Below are positions 1 through 6,082 of a stretch of 6,082 nucleotides of DNA, piece by piece. Within the stretch, counting starts at the first letter, position 1; each line of letters starts with the position of its first letter. The translations under genes and the position numbers were made by a program. Under the pieces are notes generated by a model. That model was not told the DNA's origin. It saw nothing but the letters and a program-made list of their open reading frames with translations, and did not search any database. The stretch is from the NCBI GenBank assembly GCA_029882725.1, contig JAOUKG010000190.1, positions 1-6,082 on the forward strand. The letters run 5' to 3'. This DNA comes from Cyclobacteriaceae bacterium. Its GTDB lineage: Bacteria > Bacteroidota > Bacteroidia > Cytophagales > Cyclobacteriaceae.

Positions 1-422
1 CCTCCATTACCTTCTTCTCCTTCCATTCCGGTTGGATCACTATATCTTATTGGATTATTAAATGTATAAACATAAGGTGACAACCCCGGATACTTCTCCG
101 CCAATGGATCCACACTTACAAATATACTGGTCACAGGGTCATAATACCTCGCCCCGTAGTAATACAACCCCGTCTCCTCATCAAGCTCCTTCCCATTGTA
201 CAAGTACGGAGTCCTGTCGGTATTACTATGCTCTTCAACAAAAGTCTCCCCAAATGCAAAGTATTCCAAGTGCTGGTACACCTCTCCCGTGGCATCGGTG
301 ATGTAACTGGTGGAGCCGAGATGATCCGGATGGTAGTAGTAGCGGTTGGGTTCGGCGGGGTTGGGCTTGCCGCCGGTGCCGGAGCCTCTAATTTGGCCGT
401 TGTGTGATGTTTGGGACTGCAT
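1..422 (-). pseudogene. RHS repeat-associated core domain fragment, 5'-truncated, runs off left edge
   Basis: Reading the minus strand leftwards from the ATG at 422-420 gives 140 open codons up to the window edge. The product carries the hallmarks of the RHS core: YYYHPDHLGS (residues 28-37), EYFAFGE (53-59), GKELDEETGLYYYGARYYDP (77-96), SVDPLAEKYP (103-112) and NNPIRYSDPTG (122-132). In known RHS proteins this core closes the YD-repeat shell, and the DPxG end marks the border with a variable C-terminal tip, often a toxin. That tip would lie beyond base 1. Full RHS proteins have hundreds to thousands of residues before the core. Here an in-frame stop sits at 446-444, and a tandem repeat array begins about 85 bases upstream of the ATG, so the N-terminal shell and any signal peptide are gone. 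G+C over 301-420 is about 59% by hand count, well above the flanks. I infer an orphan core/tip cassette or a gene remnant. An expressed short protein is possible but less likely. Family identity is near certain; gene status is not. Confidence 0.5.
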
Positions 423-520
423 TTGCGGTAAATATAATATTTTTTAGGTTTTGTTGATGTATTAGGAGGATGGAATCGGGAATTTCAGGAGCGACCCAGC
501 CAACAGCGCTTGGCGTTGGT

Positions 521-536
521 CCGGATGTCCATCCGG
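521..536. repeat. Palindrome in repeat copy 1
   Basis: CCGGATG and CATCCGG form a perfect 7-bp inverted repeat around a 2-nt centre. Beyond one T:T mismatch on each side, GG pairs with CC for two further pairs. The same 16 bp recur at 658-673 and 795-810 with no change. A short G+C-rich hairpin in A+T-rich intergenic DNA resembles a REP-type unit. That comparison is inference. Confidence 0.5.
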
Positions 537-657
537 TCCTGTATCCATGTATGGGGTCTCTCTGATCAAACTCTTTTCTGATATTACACACCCTGAAAAT
601 TGAGATTGAGATTAAGATAGAGAATGAGAACTGAGATTTTATACGCTTGGCGTTGGT

Positions 658-673
658 CCGGATGTCCATCCGG
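658..673. repeat. Palindrome in repeat copy 2
   Basis: This is identical to the palindrome at 521-536 and displaced by exactly one 137-bp period. The flanking bases are also identical, so the whole left end of the unit is conserved. Confidence 0.5.
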
Positions 674-794
674 TCCTGTATCCATGTAAGGGGTCTCTCT
701 GATCAAAAGGTTTTCTGATTTTGCACACCCTGAAAATCCAGATGGAGATTAAGATAGAGAATGAGAACTGAGATTTTATACGCTTGGCGTTGGT

Positions 795-810
795 CCGGAT
801 GTCCATCCGG
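795..810. repeat. Palindrome in partial repeat copy 3
   Basis: This is identical to the other two palindromes. Homology with the unit stops eight bases further on, at 818. The partial copy is therefore little more than the palindrome with its flanks, which hints that this part is the element's core. Confidence 0.5.
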
Positions 811-818
811 TCCTGTAT

Positions 819-991
819 AATCCTGTCACAATGAAACTAAAACAGACATAAACAAACCTGTTTAACCCTATTATTAGCCGTTCCCTGTGTTCATCAAGGT
901 AAAATAAAAATCTCAGTGAATGTATACAATCCTGAAGCCTATTATTGAAAAATATTTACTAAATTCAAATCCTTCAATCATTTTCAAAATC
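819..991. other. Intergenic stretch without a recognised element
   Basis: This is A+T-rich DNA between the repeat array and the lipoprotein gene. It holds a weak 6-bp inverted repeat (AAACAG at 840-845, CTGTTT at 858-863). I see no convincing Bacteroidota promoter (TTG with TAnnTTTG at proper spacing) and no RNA gene. The promoter of the lipoprotein gene presumably lies here but could not be placed. Confidence 0.5.
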
Positions 992-1669
992 ATGAAAAAG
1001 TTAGTTATTTATTTATCAATATCTGTTTTTGCTTGCTCCCCAACTCCAAAAACATCCTCATCCGTTTACAAGGATTCTACCAATTTAATCCATACAGAAA
1101 ATTCAACCACCACCCCTCCACAACACACAATTACTGATCAAAAATCACAAAACGAACTCGTTGCTATTGATACAAATCTACTCGTTCTCACAAAAGAGAT
1201 TTTAACATCCCTCAAAAACAAAGACTACAATACATTTGTCGGCTATGTACACCCCTCTCTGGGAGTAAGGTTCTCTCCCTATGCCTATATCGATACAATA
1301 GGGCATCAAAAATTATCGGCTACCGAATTATTGGCTACTATAGATAAAAATGAAATAAGAAAATGGGGAGAGTACGATGGAACCGGAGAGCCCATTAATC
1401 TCACATTTCAAAAATACCTGGAAAGGTTTATTTACAATGCAGACTACCTCAATGCTGAAAAAGTGTCGGCTAATGAATACCTGGGATTTGGAAATTCGCT
1501 AAATAACCTCTCCGAGATTTATCCAAATTGCGATTTTACAGAAAGTTATTTTTCGGGGTTTGAAAAAAAATACGACGGAATGGATTGGTGTACACTCAGA
1601 CTTGTCTTTAAAAAACTCAATGGAAGACAATATTTAATTGCCGTGGTGCACGATGAATGGACCATCTGA
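992..1669 (+). CDS. Conserved lipoprotein of unknown function
   Basis: This is a 225-residue product. I start at 992 rather than the in-frame ATG at 920, because from 992 the protein opens with a classic lipoprotein signal: MKK, a hydrophobic stretch, then VFAC with the lipidated cysteine at residue 15. The longer form would put 24 residues before it. A Ser/Thr/Pro/Gln-rich linker (about 16-55) precedes a globular domain. Recognisable blocks are HPSLGVRFSPY (87-97), WGEYDGTGEPI (125-135) and the C-terminal DWCTLRLVF (198-206) with HDEWTI (220-225). I recall this arrangement, ending in a near-invariant HDxWTI, from hypothetical lipoproteins in Bacteroidota and Firmicutes, but I cannot name a family or function. 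Two cysteines (180, 200) could form a disulfide. The residues after Cys15 (SPTPK) lack the acidic surface-export signal described for Bacteroidota, so a periplasm-facing anchor is the likelier guess. The propeller gene starts 161 nt downstream; co-transcription is uncertain. Confidence 0.5.
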   Translation: MKKLVIYLSISVFACSPTPKTSSSVYKDSTNLIHTENSTTTPPQHTITDQKSQNELVAIDTNLLVLTKEILTSLKNKDYNTFVGYVHPSLGVRFSPYAYIDTIGHQKLSATELLATIDKNEIRKWGEYDGTGEPINLTFQKYLERFIYNADYLNAEKVSANEYLGFGNSLNNLSEIYPNCDFTESYFSGFEKKYDGMDWCTLRLVFKKLNGRQYLIAVVHDEWTI

Positions 1670-1830
1670 TATTGAAATTCCACTTCAAAAAAGAGCTAAA
1701 AACTGCCTCGGCACAATCAAAGTATCCATTCAAATAGTAAATTCCGCTTCAATCCCTCCCTCTCTTGCATAATTCCATTTAATACTCCAATTTAATGCCT
1801 CAATTGCTTAACCAACCTAAATCTTTTACC

Positions 1831-4800
1831 ATGAGAAAATTATATTTACTCACCCTGATTTTATTAGTTGTCTTTTCAATTAATGGAGTTTCTCAAAAAA
1901 GAAAATCTTCAAAATCCACTCCCACTCCTGCAAAAGCGTACGATGCATCGCTTTTCGATGCCAATGAATGGCGAAGTATTGGCCCCTTTCGTGGCGGGCG
2001 CTCTGCGGCAGTTACCGGTGTCCCCGGAAAACCCAACCTCTTTTATTTCGGTAGCACAGGTGGTGGGGTTTGGAGAACCCAGGACGGTGGAAATAGCTAT
2101 GAAAACATTTCCGACGGGTTTTTTGGTGGCTCCATTGGTGCCATTGCCGTTAGCGATTGGGACAATAACGTTATCTACGTTGGTGGTGGCGAAGTCACTG
2201 TGCGTGGAAACGTGTCTTCAGGTTACGGTATGTACAAATCTGTAGATGCCGGAAAAACCTGGCAACATATTGGGTTAAAAAATTCAAAGCATATACCCAG
2301 AATTGTAATTCATCCTAAAGATCCCAACATAGTTTTTGCGGCTGTTTTAGGAGACCTGTATAAATCGTCCGATGAAAGAGGTGTATATAAATCAACCGAT
2401 GGAGGTAATACCTGGAAAAAGGTACTCTACGCCAACGCCGACGCCGGGGCGGTTGAATTGGTCATGGATCCAAACAACCCTCGTATTCTTTACGCTTCTA
2501 CCTGGAGAATAAGAAGAACTCCCTTCAGTTTGGAAAGTGGCGGAGCCGGATCGGATCTGTGGAAAAGTACAGACGGTGGTGATAACTGGACAAACATCTC
2601 AAAAAATGAAGGCCTCCCCGGAGGACTTTGGGGCATTTCGGGCGTAACCGTTTCCAAAGCAAACTCCGAAAGAATTTATGCTTTGATAGAAAATAATGAT
2701 GGTGGCGTATACAGATCTGATGATGCCGGAAAAACATGGAAAAAAACCAACAGCGATCGTAGCCTTCGTCAAAGAGCCTGGTATTACACAAAAATTTATG
2801 CCGATACTCAGGATCCTGATAAAGTATATGTATTAAATGTCTCCTATCATGTTTCTTCCGATGGTGGACAATCATTTAAATCCAATAATGCACCCCATGG
2901 CGACCATCACGACCTTTGGATTGCTCCGGAAGATCCCAATAGAATGATTATTGGCGACGATGGTGGCGCGCAAATCACTTTCGATGCCGGTGAAAACTGG
3001 ACCACCTACGGAAACCAACCCACTGCTCAATTTTACAGGGTAACAACAGATAATCATTTCCCCTACCGAATTTATGGAGCCCAACAAGATAATAGCACAG
3101 TACGTATTGCCCACCGTACCGATGGAGGTTCCATTGGAGAAAGCGATTGGCAACAAACTGCTGGTGGCGAAAGCGCCCATATTGCCATAGACCCCAACAA
3201 CAACGATGTAGTCTATGGAGGAAGTTACGGAGGTTTCCTCACACGTGTAAATCATTTAACCGGAGAACAAAGAGCCGTGAATGTTTGGCCCGAAAACCCC
3301 ATGGGACACGGTGCTGAAGGTGCCAGATACAGGTTCCAGTGGAATTTTCCCATATTCTTTTCTCCTCATAATCCTAAAAAGCTCTATGCAGCCTCTCAAA
3401 ATTTACATGTATCTTACAATGAAGGGCAAAGTTGGGAAACCATCAGCCCCGATTTAACAAGAAACGACCCTTCCAAATTGGGTTCGTCGGGAGGACCAAT
3501 CACCAAGGATAATACCGCTGTTGAATACTATTGTACCATATTTGCCGCTATTGAATCTCCTTATGAAAAAGACCTACTCTGGACCGGTTCTGACGATGGA
3601 AGAATTCATATAAGTAAAGATGCCGGTAAAAACTGGAAGGAAGTTACCCCTCCAAATATGCCCGAATGGATGATGATCAATAGCCTTGAGGCAGATCCAT
3701 TTACAAAAGGTGGTCTTTATGTGGCAGGTACCCGATATAAACTCGGAGACTATACTCCTTATTTATACAAAACCGATGATTATGGTCAAACCTGGAAGCT
3801 TATCACCAAGGGTATTCCTTCCAATGACTTTACACGAGTTGTTAGGGCCGACCCCGATAGAAAAGGCTTATTGTATGCAGGAACCGAATCTGCCATATTC
3901 ATGAGTTTCAATGATGGGGCCTCCTGGCAATCCATGCAGTTAAACTTACCTACTGTACCCATTACAGACCTTACGGTGAAAAACAAAAACCTGATAGCTG
4001 CCACGCAAGGAAGAAGTTTTTGGTTAATCGATGACTTGACTGTATTTCATCAGCTGAATGATCAGGTAGCCTCTTCCAACCATTACCTTTATAAACCTAT
4101 GGATTCCTACCGTATGGGTGGTGGAAGAAGAGGACAACCAGATAAAACAGAAGGCGCTAACCATCCTGGAGGTGTTATGGTGCATTTTTATCTGAAAGAT
4201 ACTTCCTCGGCCAATGTAGTTTCACTTGAGTTTTTGGAAAAAGATGGTAGTCTCATACGTAAATTCTCTACCAAACCAGATAAAAAATCAAATGAACAGA
4301 AATTGGAGGTTAAAAAAGGATCCAACCGATTTGTCTGGAATATGAGATATGAAGATGCCGAAAGTTTTGAAGGAATGATTTTGTGGGCAGCTACAATGAA
4401 TGGCCCTCGCGCAGTTCCCGGAACCTATAACGTGAAACTTACTGTAAACGGTGAAGTGCAGGAACAAGAATTTAATATTCTTAAAGATCCAAGAAGTGAA
4501 TCTACAATTGAAAACATGCAAGAGCAATTTGATTTTTTGACCGAAGTATGCGATAAACTCACAGAAACCCATCAGGCAATCAAAAACCTCAGGTCTCTTC
4601 GTAATCAAATTACAGAGGTAAATTCAAAACTTAAAGACAAAAACGGCAGTGAAAATGTAGTGACTCTGGGAAAAGAAATCCTTAGCGAAATAAAAGTTAT
4701 AGAAGAGGCATTGTACCAAACTAAAAACAGAAGCAGGCAGGATCCTTTAAACTTCCCGATAATGCTGAATAACAAACTTGGATACCTTAACTCACTTACA

Positions 4801-4977
4801 ACAAATGGAGACTACCCTCCTACTGAACAAGCTATTGCCTATAAAACTGAAGTTACAGCCCAAATTGATAGTGAATTGAAAAAATTGTATACTATTTTTG
4901 AAAATAAAGTGCCAGAATACAATGAGTTGGTTCGAAATTCGAATATTGATGCTGTGACCTTAAATAAAAATAAATAG
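1831..4977 (+). CDS. Secreted VPS10/sortilin-like multi-Asp-box beta-propeller protein ('glycosyl hydrolase' family)
   Basis: This is a 1048-residue product. The start at 1831 gives a clean signal peptide (MRKLYLLTLILLVVFSINGV, then SQ), whereas the in-frame ATG 36 nt upstream would bury it. The mature protein opens with WRSIGPFRGGRS and carries about eleven Asp-box motifs (SxDxGxxW type). Their key Asp is at residues 85, 139, 190, 248, 298, 344, 385, 597 and 650, with Asn in that place at 530 and 694. Such boxes mark blade turns of BNR/VPS10/GH74-like propellers; probably two propellers fill about 40-750. Family-typical HGDHHDLW (356-363) and GAQQDN (416-421) are present. Residues about 780-890 look like a FlgD-type Ig domain (FVWNMRY 834-840, VPGTYNVKL 862-870). 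Residues about 895-1040 are charged and helical. Length matches the family's usual 1000-1100. Homologues are often named glycosyl hydrolase, but I see no proven catalytic residues and the substrate is unknown. No type IX sorting domain ends the protein, so it is likely periplasmic or released. Confidence 0.5.
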   Translation: MRKLYLLTLILLVVFSINGVSQKRKSSKSTPTPAKAYDASLFDANEWRSIGPFRGGRSAAVTGVPGKPNLFYFGSTGGGVWRTQDGGNSYENISDGFFGGSIGAIAVSDWDNNVIYVGGGEVTVRGNVSSGYGMYKSVDAGKTWQHIGLKNSKHIPRIVIHPKDPNIVFAAVLGDLYKSSDERGVYKSTDGGNTWKKVLYANADAGAVELVMDPNNPRILYASTWRIRRTPFSLESGGAGSDLWKSTDGGDNWTNISKNEGLPGGLWGISGVTVSKANSERIYALIENNDGGVYRSDDAGKTWKKTNSDRSLRQRAWYYTKIYADTQDPDKVYVLNVSYHVSSDGGQSFKSNNAPHGDHHDLWIAPEDPNRMIIGDDGGAQITFDAGENWTTYGNQPTAQFYRVTTDNHFPYRIYGAQQDNSTVRIAHRTDGGSIGESDWQQTAGGESAHIAIDPNNNDVVYGGSYGGFLTRVNHLTGEQRAVNVWPENPMGHGAEGARYRFQWNFPIFFSPHNPKKLYAASQNLHVSYNEGQSWETISPDLTRNDPSKLGSSGGPITKDNTAVEYYCTIFAAIESPYEKDLLWTGSDDGRIHISKDAGKNWKEVTPPNMPEWMMINSLEADPFTKGGLYVAGTRYKLGDYTPYLYKTDDYGQTWKLITKGIPSNDFTRVVRADPDRKGLLYAGTESAIFMSFNDGASWQSMQLNLPTVPITDLTVKNKNLIAATQGRSFWLIDDLTVFHQLNDQVASSNHYLYKPMDSYRMGGGRRGQPDKTEGANHPGGVMVHFYLKDTSSANVVSLEFLEKDGSLIRKFSTKPDKKSNEQKLEVKKGSNRFVWNMRYEDAESFEGMILWAATMNGPRAVPGTYNVKLTVNGEVQEQEFNILKDPRSESTIENMQEQFDFLTEVCDKLTETHQAIKNLRSLRNQITEVNSKLKDKNGSENVVTLGKEILSEIKVIEEALYQTKNRSRQDPLNFPIMLNNKLGYLNSLTTNGDYPPTEQAIAYKTEVTAQIDSELKKLYTIFENKVPEYNELVRNSNIDAVTLNKNK

Positions 4978-5018
4978 TAGTTTTTATTTATTATAAACTT
5001 TAAAAAAGTAAACACTTC

Positions 5019-5069
5019 AATTCATCAATGTGTTTTCCATACCTTATTTGGGAAATACATTGATGAATT
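5019..5069 (+). terminator. Strong hairpin, probable terminator of the propeller gene
   Basis: AATTCATCAATGT (5019-5031) is the exact reverse complement of 5057-5069. The stem continues inward for seven more pairs, including two G·U pairs (5032-5038 with 5050-5056). This gives a 20-bp stem and an 11-nt loop (5039-5049). It lies 42 nt after the propeller stop codon. Only a short T run (5068-5071) follows, so it is not a textbook intrinsic terminator. It could also protect the mRNA 3' end or act on both strands. No gene competes for this sequence. Confidence 0.5.
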
Positions 5070-5202
5070 TTGAAATAAATACTATTGACTTTTACAATTG
5101 CAATATATAGGGTTAATTTGCACCATTTAATAAATTAAATGAGTTTACTCTAGTTAATTTTAAATAATTGTGTAAATTTATTTATTACTCATTGTTTGAA
5201 CT

Positions 5203-5586
5203 ATGGAAGGATTAATAAAAAAGAAATTAAATGCGCTGGCACAAATAGCCAGAATCGACGGGCATTTTGCGGATTCTGAAAAGGAAGTCCTTTACGAGAT
5301 TGCAAAAAAATACGAGAAAGATGACAAAGAACTCATGGAAATTATTGAAAACCCTGAACCTATAGGTGATTTTGAAGATATTTCTGAGTTTCATAAACTC
5401 GAATTTATGTATGTGGCAATTAAGGTAATGAGAGCCGATGGTCTTATTTATGACTCCGAAGTCGATTTTTGTAAAATGTTGGCAAAAAAAATGAAAATTG
5501 ATCCTACCGTTGTTGATATTTATTCCACCGTTGCAGATTTGAATTTTGATTCATTCATTCAGGAAACACGTAAATATTTACAGTAA
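5203..5586 (+). CDS. TerB-like helical protein
   Basis: This is a 127-residue cytoplasmic protein with no signal peptide or membrane segment. It is all-helical in appearance and contains the paired TerB-type signature: ARIDGHFADSE (residues 16-26) and MRADGLIYDSE (76-86). Both keep D-G and a Glu seven residues after the Asp (D19/E26 and D79/E86), which suggests an internal duplication. TerB-fold proteins include the tellurite-resistance protein TerB and many stand-alone or fused stress and envelope-associated versions; acidic residues in the fold have been implicated in metal binding. No other ter genes (terC, terD, terZ) are in the window, so a tellurite role should not be assumed. The start at 5203 is the first ATG of the open frame. 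A TAAATTTA at 5173-5180 resembles the Bacteroidota -7 box but lacks a partner at the right distance. The phosphatase gene begins four bases after the stop. Confidence 0.5.
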   Translation: MEGLIKKKLNALAQIARIDGHFADSEKEVLYEIAKKYEKDDKELMEIIENPEPIGDFEDISEFHKLEFMYVAIKVMRADGLIYDSEVDFCKMLAKKMKIDPTVVDIYSTVADLNFDSFIQETRKYLQ

Positions 5587-5590
5587 ATTA

Positions 5591-6070
5591 ATGAAGTATC
5601 TTTTTGCTGTTTGCCTCTTTATCGTATCGCATTCACTTTTTTCTCAAACGGGAACCATTATAATAGTTCGTCATGCAGAAAAATTACAAGACGGAAAAGA
5701 CCCAGATTTATCTGAGATAGGAAAAGAAAGAGCACTCAAACTATCTGAAATACTATCAGAGACTAAAATTGATGCACTTTTTTCAACAAAATTCAAGCGC
5801 ACTACTCAAACTTTAGCTGTAATTGCTAAAAAAAAACATCTTGAAACCAATTATTATTCCCCCTCAGATTCTGTTTTTATTTTAGATTATTTGAAAAAGA
5901 ATATTGGAGCTACTATTGTAATAAGCGGGCACTCAAACACGGTTCCCGGTATAGTAAATTATCTTTGCAATTCAAAATTACCAGATTTAAAAGAATCTGA
6001 ATACGATAACCTGTTTATCATTCACCTATCGGAAGGCAAACCCGCCACATACCTAAAATTAAAATATTAA
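5591..6070 (+). CDS. Exported histidine phosphatase (phosphoglycerate mutase-like, SixA-sized)
   Basis: This is a 159-residue product. From the ATG at 5591 it begins with a signal peptide (MKYLFAVCLFIVSHSLFS, then Q19). The longer in-frame start at 5546 lies inside the upstream gene and would place 15 polar residues before the signal. The histidine phosphatase core follows: VRHAEK (26-31) with the nucleophile His28 and Arg27, LSEIGKERA (40-48), STKFKRTTQT (65-74) with the second pocket Arg70, and ISGHSNT (111-117) with the second catalytic His114. These enzymes transfer phosphate to the first His and hydrolyse it. The small size, without the insertions of phytases or mutases, points to a compact SixA/PhoE-like phosphatase. 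The signal peptide puts it in the periplasm, so a cytoplasmic phosphohistidine-signalling role like SixA is unlikely. The substrate is unknown. The 4-nt gap to the TerB-like gene indicates one operon, probably with coupled translation. The gene is complete in the window. Confidence 0.5.
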   Translation: MKYLFAVCLFIVSHSLFSQTGTIIIVRHAEKLQDGKDPDLSEIGKERALKLSEILSETKIDALFSTKFKRTTQTLAVIAKKKHLETNYYSPSDSVFILDYLKKNIGATIVISGHSNTVPGIVNYLCNSKLPDLKESEYDNLFIIHLSEGKPATYLKLKY

Positions 6071-6082
6071 ATACCCCTACGT

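Larger units (their letters stand above)
507..818. repeat. 137-bp direct tandem repeat, about 2.3 copies
   Basis: Copy 1 is 507-643, copy 2 is 644-780, and copy 3 is a 38-bp partial copy at 781-818. Copies 1 and 2 align without gaps, with nine mismatches by eye (about 93% identity). All nine fall in unit positions 46-101. The first 45 bp and last 36 bp are identical, and the partial copy matches unit positions 1-38 exactly. Each unit starts CGCTTGGCGTTGG, contains the palindrome CCGGATGTCCATCCGG, and ends in a purine-rich stretch rich in GAGAT/GAGAA. A 137-bp period is not a multiple of three, so the repeat does not encode a repeated peptide. Function is unknown. It could be a REP-like intergenic element or a by-product of recombination next to the RHS remnant. 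Confidence 0.5.

Noticed and set aside
62..301. A 79-residue plus-strand open frame
   Set aside because: It is the antisense shadow of the RHS core, which is unmistakable on the minus strand.
388..669. A 93-residue open frame on the minus strand across the repeats and the RHS 5' end
   Set aside because: It crosses two copies of a 137-bp repeat whose period shifts the frame, has no recognisable domain, and overlaps the RHS frame, which has clear family motifs.
507..818. CRISPR array
   Set aside because: The unit is 137 bp and directly tandem. There are no 25-40-bp repeats separated by unique spacers, and no cas gene is nearby.
920..991. Upstream ATG at 920 as start of the lipoprotein
   Set aside because: It would place 24 residues before a complete lipoprotein signal peptide that begins exactly at 992.
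2525..4608. Several minus-strand open frames and short plus-strand frames inside the propeller gene
   Set aside because: They overlap a long gene with clear Asp-box repeats and show no domain of their own; they are antisense or out-of-frame shadows.
5085..5180. Candidate promoters for the TerB-like operon (TTGACT at 5085-5090 with TATATA at 5104-5109; TTAATTTG at 5113-5120; TAAATTTA at 5173-5180)
   Set aside because: Each is a partial match, and none has a partner box at accepted spacing. In DNA this A+T-rich such matches are expected by chance, so no promoter is annotated.
5203..5586. Tellurite resistance operon
   Set aside because: Only a TerB-like domain is present. No terC/terD/terZ-type neighbour is seen, and the fold is widespread outside tellurite resistance.
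5546..5590. Upstream ATG at 5546 as start of the phosphatase
   Set aside because: It lies within the TerB-like gene and would add 15 polar residues before the signal peptide. The ATG at 5591 fits both the signal peptide and operon spacing.

Overview
The window looks like a chromosomal segment of a Bacteroidota bacterium (Bacteroidia/Flavobacteriia/Cytophagia-like). This rests on A+T-rich intergenic DNA, starts without a Shine-Dalgarno sequence, signal peptides ending in the style FSQ or VSQ, and best-recognised protein families that are common in that phylum. I cannot name the species.

Layout. (1) 1-422, minus strand: a piece of an RHS repeat-associated core domain that runs off the left edge. 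Its 5' end is missing, because an in-frame stop lies only 22 bases before the first ATG. It is not covered by any plus-strand gene. (2) 423-991: a non-coding stretch dominated by a 137-bp direct tandem repeat (two full copies and a 38-bp partial copy). Each copy carries the same 16-bp palindrome. (3) 992-1669: a small lipoprotein of an uncharacterised conserved family. (4) 1831-4977: a 1048-residue secreted protein with many Asp-boxes, of the sortilin/VPS10-like beta-propeller group often labelled 'glycosyl hydrolase', followed by an Ig-like domain and a helical tail. (5) 4978-5202: an A+T-rich gap with a strong 20-bp-stem hairpin, probably the terminator of the propeller gene. (6) 5203-5586 and 5591-6067 plus stop: a two-gene operon with a 4-nt gap, encoding a cytoplasmic TerB-like helical protein and an exported histidine phosphatase.

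How the genes relate. Only the TerB-like/phosphatase pair is close enough to be called an operon. The lipoprotein and propeller gene are co-oriented but 161 nt apart, and may or may not be co-transcribed. All plus-strand genes except the TerB-like one encode exported products, so the window is largely cell-envelope biology. The RHS remnant beside the tandem repeats looks like a recombination-prone junction next to otherwise ordinary chromosome.

I found no convincing new multi-gene system, CRISPR array, RNA gene or insertion sequence. The most unusual parts are the RHS remnant, the adjoining repeats and the uncharacterised lipoprotein.
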